From positions 62,001 to 126,000 of the forward strand of contig NZ_JAAEDH010000010.1 in assembly GCF_018128965.1 (NCBI RefSeq): DNA of 64,000 nt, written 5' to 3'. This document shows, piece after piece, positions 17,984 to 28,048 of the stretch (positions are counted from its first letter, which is position 1; each line of letters starts with the position of its first letter). The notes under the pieces were generated by a model, which was not told the origin of the DNA, did not search any database, and saw only the letters and a list, made by a program, of their open reading frames with translations. Origin of the DNA: Plastoroseomonas arctica (GTDB lineage: Bacteria; Pseudomonadota; Alphaproteobacteria; Acetobacterales; Acetobacteraceae). Made by a program: the position numbers and the translations under genes.

Positions 17984-19238
17984 GCGCACCGAACAGTGCA
18001 GGGGTGCGTGAGCGCCCCGGAGCGCGATCGCATGGCAGCGCGATGGAATGCGTCTAGGATCGCCTGAAAAGCTCGCTCGCGCTCCGGTGGGTCTCGAAGC
18101 GTTGTCTTAAACCAGATCATGCTACGCTCCCAAGCATCTGACATGCCGTTTGCGCTCTGTATGTCCAGGTCTCTCACTCAGCCCGACATCACCATGATTG
18201 CATGACCCCGCAGCAAAATTGGGTTTTTGTTCGCCGCGGCCATCGCTCCTCGAGTGGCCTTCCAAGCGCATGCCGGCACTGTCACCGTTCTCGGCGATGA
18301 AATGGAAGGCGGCGGTATTCGAGCGCGGTGCGGATCGCTGAGAGATGGCCGGGCACAGGCATTGATCGGGCCGCCTCATAAGCCGGCACGGTGGATGCGC
18401 CTACGCTCGCGCCGCGGGCTAGGTCCCGAGGTCGGGGCGGTTCACCACAGGCGATGCCGCAAATTCTGACGGCACCTGAGGAGGTCGAGGCAAGGCTGAC
18501 GGAGGACTGGTCCGCCCCGCGAGCCTTGCAGCGCCCCTGCCCGATGGCGCCCTGCAGTTCGCAGGGCGCGGTATGAAGCAGGTTCCACCGACGGTATTGG
18601 ACATCGCGCTCCTCCTCAAGATCACGATGCGCGCGTCGATGCCGCGCCTCGCCCGATGGCGAGGTTCACGGGCTTCAACAGGGAAATTGTACCGCGTGTT
18701 CCATTTAGTTACCCCGCGTTGGTGCGATTGATGGCCAGGGGGAGGGAGCGACCGTGGCGTTTTCGCTCACGCCCGTGCTTCCCCGTTTGAAGCCCGTTGG
18801 CGACGGTCGGCCTCGGCCATTCGGCCTGGCCCCCTAGGATGTTGGCACCGGCGAGCCTGGAGGTCCTCCCTTCTTGCACGGCGGCGCGGAGGGAGCTGCA
18901 GGTTGTAGCCGACCACCTGTTGCTGCCGTTGGATTGGCGGCTGATCCTGACGATTTTCGGACGAAGTGGGCTGCCCGGGCGCTTGCGGGGGCGAGAGCAT
19001 CGTCGTCGGTCCCCGCGTGTGGTGCGTCAGCTCCAGGCGATGCCGAGCTCCTCGCCGAGCCAGAGAATCCGCTCAGATTGCGATATGCCGAGGTGATGGA
19101 TGGTCAACAGGGCGGTCGCATCCTCCAGTACAACTCCAGCACCCTTCAGCACGCGCGATCGCGCCGCTGGCACACCCTATGGTGCCCCTACACGGCTGCT
19201 GCCGTTGACCGGGGCCGCTACGGAGCGGAGCATCGCGC
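17984..19238. other. Long region without a recognised gene
   Basis: About 1.25 kb upstream of the DUF2339 gene. Short frames on both strands are Arg/Pro-rich and have no start signals. Some pieces read like scraps of coding sequence (for example around 18230-18330), but nothing could be assigned. It may be a graveyard of decayed genes. Confidence 0.5.
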
Positions 19239-21902
19239 ATGGATAGTCTGTTTGGTATCGCGTTGCTTATCGTCGGCGGGCTTTTCATCGGCTGGATGCT
19301 GGGCATATCCGGTTGGCGTCAGGCGCGCCGTGCCACGGCGGAGATCGCGCGCCTGCGGGCCGCCCTACACGCGGCGGGCATTCCGATCCCGGATTCCGCG
19401 TCCCTAGAGACGCAGCGCGCCTCGGAAATCGCACCGAAACTGGTCGTCGCAGAGCCAACCTCCGCGACACGTCCCGGTCCACCGGGCACGGCCATCGACT
19501 TGCCCGACGCGCCGCCGGGACCACCGCCCGGGCCGCCGCCCGCACCGCAGCCCAGCCGCCCGGGGCTGGAAGAATTGCTGACCCTCCGCTGGGGAACCTG
19601 GCTCGGCGCGGCGGTGCTGCTGCTCGCAGGCGTGTTCCTGCTGCGCACCGCGATCGAGGAAGGCTGGCTTGGCCCGGAGGCGCGCTGCGCCCTCGCGACG
19701 CTCCTCGCGCTGGCCTTGATCGGGGGCGCGGAGTGGCTGCGCCGCCGGCCGCTGCCGGACCGTCCCAACCTCCCGTGGCCGGACCAGGCCCCAGCGGCCC
19801 TGGCGGCGGGCGGCGTGGCGCTGCTGTTCGGCGCCGCCTATGCCACGGCCGTGCTCTACGCCCTGGTGCCGCCGCTGATCGGCTTTGTCCTGATGGCGGC
19901 GGCCGCCTTGATCGGCATCGCCCTGGCCCTCCTGCAGGGGCCGCTGGTGGCGGCGGTCGGCATCGCCAGCGCCTACGTGACCCCGGCCCTGTACCAATCG
20001 GACACGCCCTGGTTGCCGGGGCTCTTCGCCTATCTGCTGGTGGTGACGGCGGCGGCGCTGGCGGTGGTGCGCCAGGTCGGAGCCGCCTGGCTCGGCTGGG
20101 TGGCAACCCTGGCCGCCGCGGCCTGGATCGTCGTCGGAGGCGTCGTCGCGCAGGGGACCGCCGGGCTCTGGTCGCCGGCGCTGTTCGTGCCCGTGGCGGC
20201 GGCCCTGCACCTCGCGCTGCTGCCAGGTGCTGCGCTGGAGGGCGCCGTCGGCCGGCGGCTCGCCTGGATCCCCTTCGCCGTTCTGGCCTTCGCGGGCCTG
20301 CTGCTCGTCGGCAACGCGGCCATTCTGGCCCCAGCCACCGCACTGCTGCTGCTCACGCCCGTGGCCGTGGTTAAGGGCGCCTTCGAGCCGCGGCTGAACA
20401 GGCTGCCCTGGCTGGCCGCCCTGATCGGGCTGCTGCTGCTGCTGATCTGGCCGATCGGCGCCTGGGTCTCGGGTGCCGAGCCGGTGACGGTCGAAGGCGT
20501 GGTGCTCGCCATCCTGCCGGCGCAGGCGTGGGCGCCGGAGGCGCTTCACCCCTTCCTCATCGCGGGCGTGACCCTGGCCGCGATGCAGGCCGCTTCCGGG
20601 TTGTGGATGGAACGCCGCGCGCCCCATGCGACGCGCTGGGCGGCGCTGCCGGCCGCGGTGCCGGTGCTGGTGCTTCTGGTGGCCTATGCGCGCATCCGCG
20701 GCTTCGCCCTCGATGCGGGCTGGGCGGCAGTGGCGCTGGCACTTTCCGCGACACTGGTCGGGACCGCTGCCCTGGCCCGGCGGGAGGCCAGCGTGCAGCG
20801 CGCCGGCGTGCATGCGGCCGGTGCGGTCGCAGCACTCGCGCTGGGCGCGGCGATGCTGCTGTCGGACCAGTGGCTCACCCTGGCCGTGGCGCTGTTCCTG
20901 CCGCCGCTGGCCTGGATCGAGGCTCGGGCGGACCTGCCGGCCCTGCGCAAGGTGGCCATCGCCGTCGCCGCGGTGGTGCTGGCGCGGCTGCTGCTGAATC
21001 CCGAGGTGGCCAGCTACGCCTTCGGCACCATGCCGATCCTGAACGGCCTGTTGCCGGCTTATGGCGTCCCCGCCGCCGCCTTCACCATCGCCGGGGCAAT
21101 GTTCCGCCGGCGTGGCGACGACCTGGCGGTGGCGCTGCTGGAGGCCGGCGCCATCGCCTTCTCCACCGCGTTGCTGATGCTGGAGATCCGCCACGCCGCC
21201 ACCGGCGGTACGTTCAGCGACGCGTTGACCGACACGTCCTTCCGCGAGCAGGCCTGGCAGGTCGCCGGCCTGTCGGTCATGTCGACGCTGCTGCTGCTCG
21301 CCAACCGCCGGCTCGGCGATCGGCCCGTGCTGCGCTGGGGCTGGCGGCTGCATCTCTCGGCGGCCATCGCACTCGGCGTGCTGCTGCTGCTGGCCAACCC
21401 CGCCTTCGACGCGGAGGCGATGGTGCTGCGGATGCCGGTGCTGAACGAATTGCTGCTCGCCTACACGCTGCCCGCCTTGCTCGCGGGGCTCGCGATGCGT
21501 GCGCCGGAGGCCGGCTGGATGCCGGGCTTCCGCACCGCACTCGGCGCCTACGCGGTGGTGGCAGTCTTTGCCTGGGTCACGCTGGAGGTGCGCCACCTCT
21601 TCAACCCCAAAACCATGGCGCTGGCGCTCGCCGACCCCGGCGAGCCCGAGCTCTACGCCTATACCGGCGCGTGGCTGCTGCTGGCAGGTTGCCTGCTGGC
21701 GCTCGGCATCCGCCAGCGGATTCCGGCGCTGCGCCTGGCGGCGCTGACGGTGATGGCGGTGACGGTGGGCAAAGCCTTCGTGATCGACATGAGCTCGCTT
21801 GTCGGGTTGTGGCGGGCACTCAGCTTCTTTGGACTTGGCCTCGCCTTGATCGCGCTCGCATGGGTGTATCGGCGCTTCGTGGTGGTGGCGCCGAGGGTTT
21901 AG
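19239..21902 (+). CDS. DUF2339-family polytopic membrane protein
   Basis: This is an 887-residue integral membrane protein. An N-terminal helix (LFGIALLIVGGLFIGWMLGI) and a short charged coil are followed by a Pro-rich linker (PDAPPGPPPGPPPAPQPSRP). After the linker come well over twenty hydrophobic helices, starting just after the conserved LEELLTLRWGTWLGAAVLLL segment. This layout is diagnostic of DUF2339. The function of the family is not established; a role in the cell envelope is a guess. GGAG lies upstream of the ATG. The gene is monocistronic and converges on a small membrane protein gene. Confidence 0.88.
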   Translation: MDSLFGIALLIVGGLFIGWMLGISGWRQARRATAEIARLRAALHAAGIPIPDSASLETQRASEIAPKLVVAEPTSATRPGPPGTAIDLPDAPPGPPPGPPPAPQPSRPGLEELLTLRWGTWLGAAVLLLAGVFLLRTAIEEGWLGPEARCALATLLALALIGGAEWLRRRPLPDRPNLPWPDQAPAALAAGGVALLFGAAYATAVLYALVPPLIGFVLMAAAALIGIALALLQGPLVAAVGIASAYVTPALYQSDTPWLPGLFAYLLVVTAAALAVVRQVGAAWLGWVATLAAAAWIVVGGVVAQGTAGLWSPALFVPVAAALHLALLPGAALEGAVGRRLAWIPFAVLAFAGLLLVGNAAILAPATALLLLTPVAVVKGAFEPRLNRLPWLAALIGLLLLLIWPIGAWVSGAEPVTVEGVVLAILPAQAWAPEALHPFLIAGVTLAAMQAASGLWMERRAPHATRWAALPAAVPVLVLLVAYARIRGFALDAGWAAVALALSATLVGTAALARREASVQRAGVHAAGAVAALALGAAMLLSDQWLTLAVALFLPPLAWIEARADLPALRKVAIAVAAVVLARLLLNPEVASYAFGTMPILNGLLPAYGVPAAAFTIAGAMFRRRGDDLAVALLEAGAIAFSTALLMLEIRHAATGGTFSDALTDTSFREQAWQVAGLSVMSTLLLLANRRLGDRPVLRWGWRLHLSAAIALGVLLLLANPAFDAEAMVLRMPVLNELLLAYTLPALLAGLAMRAPEAGWMPGFRTALGAYAVVAVFAWVTLEVRHLFNPKTMALALADPGEPELYAYTGAWLLLAGCLLALGIRQRIPALRLAALTVMAVTVGKAFVIDMSSLVGLWRALSFFGLGLALIALAWVYRRFVVVAPRV

Positions 21903-22034
21903 GAGCGAGCCTGCAATCTACGGCGTCGCCTGCTCGATCGAGATCGTGGTTAGCGGTTTACTGGCGGTCAGGGCGGGTAGCGGCGGACGACGCAGACGGC
22001 TTTTCCTCGGGTTTCGGTAACCAAGGGTCAAGCG

Positions 22035-22691
22035 CTATTGCAACGCCGCCGCGCGAAGTGCGCCGAGGGCGAGGCACAGCGCGAGGAGGACCGCCGCCTG
22101 CCCGCCCGCCACGCGCAGGGCTGGCCCTGCAAGCGGTCGCATGGACAGAGCGGCGAGGATGGCGGCGGGGATGGCCACGACCCATCCCGCCTCCTGGTAT
22201 GCGAACCAGCCAAAGCCCATGACGGAGACAGCGACGGCCAGAGCCGTCCCGCCCAGGAGCAGCGCCCTGCCCAACGGCGGGCGGCGCGCGGCGGCCAGAG
22301 CCAGACCGACGGGGGCGAAGGCCATGACGTGCCACCCGGCCTGCTGCGGCCACTGGCTGGGATCGGACACTCCGGCATGGAGGGCGAAGAGGTCGGCCTC
22401 CATCGGCGGGAAGCGCCAGAAGTTCGGTCCCGCGCCGAGGATTGTGGCCAGCCCCGCAAGCGGCCACGCCCATTGCCACCATGCGGGGGGCACGGCCAGC
22501 ATTAGCGCCACGCCCGGGCCCAGGAGCATGGCGCCGAACAGGTCGACCAGGTGCAGGTTCATTGGCCCGCCGCTTTCCCGCGGCACGGTCAACATCCCCG
22601 CGGCGAGGGAGAGCGTCGCGACGCCGCCAAGCAGCGCCAGCACGCTCTTCAGCGGCCCCAGCCACGGCACAATCCGGCGTATTCGGCTCAT
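22035..22691 (-). CDS. Membrane protein of unknown function (about 7 TM)
   Basis: This 218-residue protein is hydrophobic nearly throughout, with about seven predicted helices. A polar loop near the middle contains GPNFWRFPPMEADLFALHAG and DPSQWPQQAGWHV, with aromatic and acidic residues that could form a site. No family recognised; it is too short for the usual cytochrome-assembly or acyltransferase families. The ATG at 22691 directly precedes a basic stretch (SRIRRIVPW), consistent with the positive-inside rule. Confidence 0.7.
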   Translation of the reverse strand: MSRIRRIVPWLGPLKSVLALLGGVATLSLAAGMLTVPRESGGPMNLHLVDLFGAMLLGPGVALMLAVPPAWWQWAWPLAGLATILGAGPNFWRFPPMEADLFALHAGVSDPSQWPQQAGWHVMAFAPVGLALAAARRPPLGRALLLGGTALAVAVSVMGFGWFAYQEAGWVVAIPAAILAALSMRPLAGPALRVAGGQAAVLLALCLALGALRAAALQ

Positions 22692-23097
22692 ACGGGCCTG
22701 GCTCCTTTGTCACCACGCATGGACGGCCGTGCGCTTGCCGCCGGCAGGCGCAGGGCAGTGAGGAGTCACGGCGCGGGGTCAGCGTCACCGGACAGGATGG
22801 TGCCAGTGGCAGATTACGCAGCGCCGGCTAACCGCCAAAGCTGGGCGTATGGCAGGCCACGAAGATTCCGAACTCCCGCGACACCTCCGCCGCCATCACC
22901 GAAAAGATCGGCAGGAGCAATCTGCTTCGATCCCATGTAACGGTGGCGACCGACCGAGTACGCCGAACCGATCGTCCGCAACAGCGGCGATCGGCGCGAG
23001 CTGGCGACGGGACGCCTGCGAATGCCCTCGGCGGTGTTCGCGATCGCAGGCAAGAAAACCGACCCTGGCATATCGCCGGTAAAATCGCCTCGGCCCA
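22692..23097. other. Intergenic region without a recognised gene
   Basis: These 406 bases lie downstream of the YihY gene and upstream of the small membrane protein gene. The open frames on both strands have no start signal or recognisable domain. Confidence 0.45.
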
Positions 23098-24147
23098 CTA
23101 CCTTTCCCGAGAAGGCTTCGCAGCGCGTGAGGGAGCAAGTCGTTCCACTCCGATCATCACAAGCGTCGACACAAGGATAGGCACAGCGACAAGCAGGATA
23201 TCCGCGAGTGCGTCCCCGTTCTGTCGCTGCCCAGTGGCGCGATCGTCGATTCTCGGCTTCTGCGGCGCTTCGCCCGGCTCCGCCGGGATTGGAGCCGCCT
23301 GCTTGCTGCCGTTGCGATTCGCCCAGGCGCGGGTGAATTCAGCACCGGTCAGGAAAATCACCGCCGAATAGTACAGCCAGACCAGCACCACGATCACCGT
23401 GCCGGCCGCTCCGAACCCGGCCGCGACATCGCTATGCCCGATATAGAGCCCGATGGCCGCCTTGCCCGCCGTGAACAGGACCGAGGTGGCGAACGCGCCC
23501 ACCATGACATCGCCCCAGGCCAGCCTGCGGTCGGGCAAGACCTTGTAGATTGCCGCGAACAGCATGGTCAGGACGGCGATCGTCACCGTCAGGTTCAGCA
23601 GAAAGGCGAGCACCGCCCCGCCAGGCAGTCTGGCCTCGAACCAGGAACTCATCGAGGCGATGGAGGCGCTGACCGCGAGGGAGGTGATCAGGATAAAGCC
23701 CGTGGTCGCCACCAGCCCGAGTGCCGCCGCCTTCGCCTTCACCAGGCGGGACACCGCCTCGGTGATGGACCCGGCCTGCGGCGCATCGGTTTTCCAGATG
23801 GCGTTGAGCGCGGTCTGCAGGGCGCCGAAGGCACCGCCAGCGGTCAGCAGCAGGGTCCCGAGGCCAATCACGATGGCCCAGCCACCACGGGCTTCGCCGA
23901 GCGTGCCTTGCGCCATCGTACGGATCTCGGCGCCAGCCTGCTCGCCCAGCATGCCCGTCAACTGGTTCGCGATGGCCTCGTCGATCTCGTTCCGGCCAAA
24001 CACGATGCCGGCGATGCCGGTGGCGATAAACAGGAGCGGGCCGATCGAGAAAAGGGTGAAGTAGGCGATCCCCGCCGCCCGGGTGAGGCAGTCATCGGCG
24101 ATGAATCCTTCACCCGTGTCCTTCAGCATTGCCCAGATCCGACCCAT
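23098..24147 (-). CDS. YihY/virulence factor BrkB family membrane protein
   Basis: This is a 349-residue inner-membrane protein. Its features are those of the YihY/BrkB (UPF0761) family: an N-terminal amphipathic segment with DDCLTRAAGIAYFTLFSIGP, about six transmembrane helices, the conserved YKVLPDRRLAWGDVMVGAFA loop, and GTVIVVLVWLYYSAVIFLTG near the end. A hydrophilic tail carries one further hydrophobic segment (LLVAVPILVSTLVMIGV). The family is not an RNase BN despite old names; its role may involve envelope lipid transport or export. A 108-bp piece of this gene recurs at 58000-58107. Confidence 0.9.
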   Translation of the reverse strand: MGRIWAMLKDTGEGFIADDCLTRAAGIAYFTLFSIGPLLFIATGIAGIVFGRNEIDEAIANQLTGMLGEQAGAEIRTMAQGTLGEARGGWAIVIGLGTLLLTAGGAFGALQTALNAIWKTDAPQAGSITEAVSRLVKAKAAALGLVATTGFILITSLAVSASIASMSSWFEARLPGGAVLAFLLNLTVTIAVLTMLFAAIYKVLPDRRLAWGDVMVGAFATSVLFTAGKAAIGLYIGHSDVAAGFGAAGTVIVVLVWLYYSAVIFLTGAEFTRAWANRNGSKQAAPIPAEPGEAPQKPRIDDRATGQRQNGDALADILLVAVPILVSTLVMIGVERLAPSRAAKPSRER

Positions 24148-24301
24148 GGCGCGTACCCCCTGTCTGTGGGGACTCAACGGCTCGGCTCAGACGAAGTTAC
24201 GGGTCTAGGTTGAGCGCAGTTGCGCGGTGGAGACGCCTGGACCCACATCACGGTCGCCGGGGTGGTGGCACGGAGCGCGCCGGTCCGTGATACTGAACAT
24301 C

Positions 24302-25042
24302 ATGCCAGCAAGGACGAATCGGCGCTCCGCCGATCAGCGCGAGACCTCCCTGTACGCCGCGGTGAAGCGTCACCTCGAAGCGCTCGGCTTCGTGGCGAAG
24401 GGAGAGATTTGCGGCTGCGACATCGTGGCGATCCGCGTCGAGCACGCACCGTTCCTGGTCATCGTCGAGTTGAAACTGAGCTTCACCCTCGAACTTGTGC
24501 TCCAGGCTGTGGATCGGCTGCCGATGGCGGACGAGGTTTGGCTGGCAGTACGGGCCAGCACGCGCGGACGAGATCGCGATGGTCGGGTTCAAAAATTGTG
24601 CCGGCTGCTGGGCTTCGGCTTGCTGCGGGTCTCTGCGAATACGAGTAGGGTCGAGGTCATTGCCGAACCAGGCCCCTATCGGCCCAGGTCCAACGAGCGG
24701 CGCCGCAGCCGGCTTTTGGAGGAACACCGGCGCCGGGCGGGCGATCCCTCGCAGGGTGGCTCAACCCGGCAGCCTATCATGACTGCCTATCGACAGCGCG
24801 CCCTGGCCTGCGCGGCCCAGCTCCGCGATGGACCGCAACCGGTGAAGGCGCTTCGGTCGCAGACGGATGACGCCGCAGCCATCCTGCTGCGCAACGTGTA
24901 TGGCTGGTTCGAGCGGGAGCGTCGCGGCATCTATCGCCTGACGGAGGCAGGGGAAGCGGCTCTCGAGCGGTGGACGCCAGAGACGTTAATGGCTGCCCAT
25001 TCAGCGATCCCCCCGCCGGCCGCACCATCAGGTCACCTCTAA
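24302..25042 (+). CDS. DUF2161-family PD-(D/E)XK-fold phosphodiesterase
   Basis: This is a 246-residue protein. The N-terminal half shows a restriction-endonuclease-like core: KGE at 33-35, D40 (in CDIVAIRV) and E56-L57-K58 (in VIVELKLSF), the D/E-x-K nuclease triad. The C-terminal half (about 160-246) looks like a small winged-helix-type domain (ALRSQTDDAAAILLRNVYGW, RRGIYRLTEAGEAAL). This matches DUF2161, annotated as putative PD-(D/E)XK phosphodiesterase; the true substrate is unknown. The ATG at 24302 is chosen because the family core starts soon after. A GNAT gene follows after 32 bases. Confidence 0.85.
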   Translation: MPARTNRRSADQRETSLYAAVKRHLEALGFVAKGEICGCDIVAIRVEHAPFLVIVELKLSFTLELVLQAVDRLPMADEVWLAVRASTRGRDRDGRVQKLCRLLGFGLLRVSANTSRVEVIAEPGPYRPRSNERRRSRLLEEHRRRAGDPSQGGSTRQPIMTAYRQRALACAAQLRDGPQPVKALRSQTDDAAAILLRNVYGWFERERRGIYRLTEAGEAALERWTPETLMAAHSAIPPPAAPSGHL

Positions 25043-25074
25043 ATCAGGCCGTAAGAATACCAACGGGAGCCAGG

Positions 25075-25524
25075 ATGACGTCTCGCTTTGGTATGGAGGT
25101 TCGTGCTGCGAATGCTGGCGATGCCGCCGGTATGATGAGCCTCCTGGCCGAAGCGGGCATCGCGATCGAAGCCACCGAGATGGCGTCGAGATTGGCCGCC
25201 ATTCGACGGGCGGCTGGGACCGTGCTCATCGCAACACAGTGGGGACCACCGAGCGGTATCGTCATCCTCCATTGGTATTCCACCCTCGGCGAGGCTGGCC
25301 CCATTGCTCTGATCACGACCCTGCTCGTTGCCCTAGACGACCGGCGCCGCGGCATCGGACGGCTTCTGCTGAAGGCCGCGGCTCAAGTCGCGCGGTCGGC
25401 TGGCTGTGTGAGGCTGGAGTTGATTGCGGCCAGCGGAGACGCGACGCTGCCGGAGTTCTGCTGTGCAACAGGCTTCGCCGAGGCTGGCAGTCGATTTGTG
25501 CGGTCACTTCGCAAGCAGGCGTAA
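25075..25524 (+). CDS. GNAT-family N-acetyltransferase
   Basis: This is a 149-residue acetyltransferase. The acetyl-CoA binding motif A is visible as LVALDDRRRGIGRLLLKAAA, preceded by a beta-strand (GPIALITTLLVAL) and followed by RLELIAASGDATLPEFCCAT and GFAEAGSRFVRSLRK, the usual end of the fold. CAGGATG provides a near-canonical start context. Probably co-transcribed with the DUF2161 gene. Acceptor substrate not predictable. Confidence 0.88.
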   Translation: MTSRFGMEVRAANAGDAAGMMSLLAEAGIAIEATEMASRLAAIRRAAGTVLIATQWGPPSGIVILHWYSTLGEAGPIALITTLLVALDDRRRGIGRLLLKAAAQVARSAGCVRLELIAASGDATLPEFCCATGFAEAGSRFVRSLRKQA

Positions 25525-25716
25525 GTGTCCATAGCGGCAACCGCGGGCGTGAACTATTGGGCGCGCTACAACGACGCGGAGGTGGATGCGCTGCATGAGC
25601 GGTTCGGCAATTCTACCGATGTGGATGGGCGGCGCGCGGCCTACCTGCACATTACCGGCGCGACATTCAGCCAGGACCACTTCGCGCGGTACGCCTGCCT
25701 CAAGCCGCGCGCCTGA
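25525..25716 (+). pseudogene. 3' remnant of a peptide-type ABC transporter substrate-binding protein
   Basis: An open stretch follows the GNAT stop directly. It contains NYWARYNDAEVDALHERFGN and DVDGRRAAYLHIT, the C-terminal pattern of SBP_bac_5 (dipeptide/oligopeptide) binding proteins: a moving-target Tyr-Asn, then E-V-D-A-L, then R-R-x-x-Y. The other roughly 450 residues are missing. It sits at the left edge of an intact peptide-type ABC transporter and monooxygenase block, so it is probably the tail of a former neighbouring transporter gene. Confidence 0.65.
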
Positions 25717-25726
25717 GGCAGGCGCC

Positions 25727-27053
25727 TCACCCAACGTAGCGGTTGCGCGGTGGGGTCAGGCCTAGATTTTCCCGCAGCGTCAGCCCGGTATAGTCATGGC
25801 GGAACATCCCGCGCGCGCGCAGCTCCGGCAGCACCAGGGCGACGAAATCATCGAGCCCGAGCGGAAGGACGGGCGGGCACAGATTGAACCCGTCCGCGGC
25901 CTCGCCCGCGACCCATTCGTGCATGTCGTCGACGATGTCCTTCGGCGTGCCGATCAGCACGCGCCCGCCGAAGCCGGCCGCGATGCGGGTGTAGAGCTGG
26001 CGGATGGTCAGATCCTCCCGCCGCGCCAGCGCGAGCAGGTTTTTGGAGATGCTCTTGATCAGCGGGTTGGTTGGCTCCGGCACCGGCCCATCGACCGGAT
26101 GCCCGGTCAGGTCACCGAACTGGCTGTAGAGGTAGGAGAGGCCGAGCGCGGGATCGACCAGAGCGTTGAGCAAATCATACTGCTCCTGCGCCTCGGCCCG
26201 TGCGGCCGATAAAGAGCGTGACGCCGGGCATGATCTTCAGGCTGTCGCGCGTGCGCCCATGCTTCTCGAGCCGCCCCTTAAGGTTAGCGTAATAGGCCTG
26301 CCCTGACGCCAGATCGAGCGGCGCGGCATAGACCACGTCAGCGCTGGCCGCGGCGATCTCGAGGCCCTGCTCCGCCGCACCCGCCTGCACCAGCAGCGGC
26401 CGGCCCTGCGGCGTGCGCTTGATGGTGAGCGGCCCCTTCACCTTGAAGTGCTTACCCACATGGTCGAGCGCATGCAGCTTGGACTGGTCGAAGAAGATGC
26501 CGGTCGCTTTGTCGAAGACCGGCGCATCCGGCTCCCAGCTGTCCCACAGCCCCTTCACCACCTCGACGAATTCGGCCGCACGTTCGTAGCGCAGGTCGTA
26601 TTCCATGTGCTTGTCGCGGTTGAAGTTCTTCGCCTCCGCCTCGGACCAGGAGGTGACGATGTTCCAGCCCGCCCGCCCGCCGCTGAGATGATCCAGCGAG
26701 GCCCATTTGCGCGCGATGTGGAAGGGCTCGTTGTAGGTGGTGGACGCGGTGGCCACGAGCCCGATGTGCTCGGTCACGGCGGAGAGTGCGGAGAGCAGCG
26801 TCAGCGGCTCCAGTTCCAGCGTCTGGTGGGAGCGTTGCAGCGCGCCTGGCGGCTCATCCTTGGTGCGCAGGCCTATGCCGTCGGCGAGGAAGACCATGTC
26901 GAGCTTCGCCGCCTCGGCCGTCTGCGCGATGTATTTGTAGTGGCGGAACTGCGACGCCGCGTCGGGATCGGCGGTGGGATGGCGCCATGCCGCGGCGTGG
27001 TAGCCGAGGTAGCGCATCGACAGGCCGAGGGCGATCTGCTTCGGGGTGCTCAT
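25727..27053 (-). pseudogene. NtaA/SnaA/DszA-family flavin-dependent monooxygenase, frameshifted
   Basis: Two frames together encode one full LLM-class oxidoreductase. The first (start 27053, [20 protein letters not shown]) runs to about residue 285, where LFIGRT is followed by nonsense and a stop at 26175. The second frame continues with AEAQEQYDLLNALVDPALGL and ends normally in LTLRENLGLTPPRNRYVG. One surplus G in the run near 26195-26205 (minus strand CACGGGCCGAG) explains the break; removing it restores the sequence seen in the intact homologue at 33649. Either a real inactivation or a sequencing error. Its ATG overlaps the upstream ATPase stop by four bases. Confidence 0.85.
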
Positions 27054-28048
27054 GGCGTCACTGGCTCGCTTGCATCCAGATTTTCCGCCGCGCGCCAGCA
27101 ACGTGCCTCATGCCCATCCGCGAAGGCGAGCAGCGGCGGCATCTCGGCGCGGCAGCGGTCGATCGCCATCGGGCAGCGCGGGTGGAAGGCGCATCCCGTC
27201 GGCGGGTTTAGCGGCGAGGGCAGCTCGCCCTCCACCGCCACATAGGCCTCGCGCCGATCGGGGTTGATGGAGGGCGAGGCGGCGAGCAGCGCGCTCGTGT
27301 AGGGATGCAGCGGGTTTGCGAACAACGCCGCCGCCGGCGCCGTCTCGACGATGCGGCCGAGATACATCACGGCGACGCGGTCTGCGATGAACTCGACCAG
27401 GTGCAGGTCGTGCGAGATAAACAGGTAGGCGAGACCGAGGCGCTCCTGCAACTCCATCAGCAGATTCACGATCTGCGCCTGCACGGACACGTCGAGTGCC
27501 GAGACCGGCTCGTCGCAGACCACAAAGCTCGGGTGCAGCGCCAGCGCGCGGGCGATGCCCAGGCGCTGCCGCTGGCCGCCGGAAAACTCATGCGGGAAGC
27601 GCGTCGCGTGCTCGGGGCCAAGCCCCACCAGATCCAGCAATTCCGCCACGCCGGCCTCGCGCTCGGCGCGCGTGCAGCCATGGATGGTGAAGGCCTCGCC
27701 GACGATCTCCCCGGCGCGCAGGCGCGGATTGAGCGAGGCGTGCGGGTCCTGGAACACCATGCGCATGCGCTTCCGCGCCGCCTTCATCGCGGTATGGCCC
27801 AGGCGCAGTAGATCCTGCCCCTCGAAGCGCAGATTCCCGGCGGTGGCGGGCTGCAGGTTGAGCACGGCGCGGCCGAGGGTGGATTTCCCGCAGCCGGACT
27901 CACCCACCAGCGCGAGGGTTTCGCCCGGAAACACCTGCAGTGACACCCCATCCACCGCGCGCACTGTACCCGCGCGCCGCCGCAGCGGGCCGCGATGGAC
28001 GGGGAAGTGGACGCACAGGTCATCGACATCGAGCAGGGGCGCGGTCAT
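27050..28048 (-). CDS. Peptide-type ABC transporter ATP-binding protein (DppF/OppF class)
   Basis: This is a 332-residue ATPase. Walker A is [11 protein letters not shown], the Q-loop is [12 protein letters not shown], the signature motif is [15 protein letters not shown], and Walker B is [12 protein letters not shown]. The C-terminal oligo_HPY extension ([15 protein letters not shown], with two of the cysteines that typify this class) is present. The ATG at 28048 overlaps the DppD-class gene by four bases. It energises uptake of the ligand bound by the protein at 29142, together with the DppD-class subunit. Confidence 0.93.
   Translation of the reverse strand: MTAPLLDVDDLCVHFPVHRGPLRRRAGTVRAVDGVSLQVFPGETLALVGESGCGKSTLGRAVLNLQPATAGNLRFEGQDLLRLGHTAMKAARKRMRMVFQDPHASLNPRLRAGEIVGEAFTIHGCTRAEREAGVAELLDLVGLGPEHATRFPHEFSGGQRQRLGIARALALHPSFVVCDEPVSALDVSVQAQIVNLLMELQERLGLAYLFISHDLHLVEFIADRVAVMYLGRIVETAPAAALFANPLHPYTSALLAASPSINPDRREAYVAVEGELPSPLNPPTGCAFHPRCPMAIDRCRAEMPPLLAFADGHEARCWRAAENLDASEPVTP

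Noticed and set aside
18767-19100. Possible transposase remnant upstream of DUF2339
   Set aside because: A few residues looked suggestive in one frame but no catalytic motif, terminal repeats or target duplication could be seen.
19404-21596. A 730-residue minus-strand open frame
   Set aside because: It is antisense to the DUF2339 gene and has the Gln/Arg/Gly-rich composition of a shadow frame.
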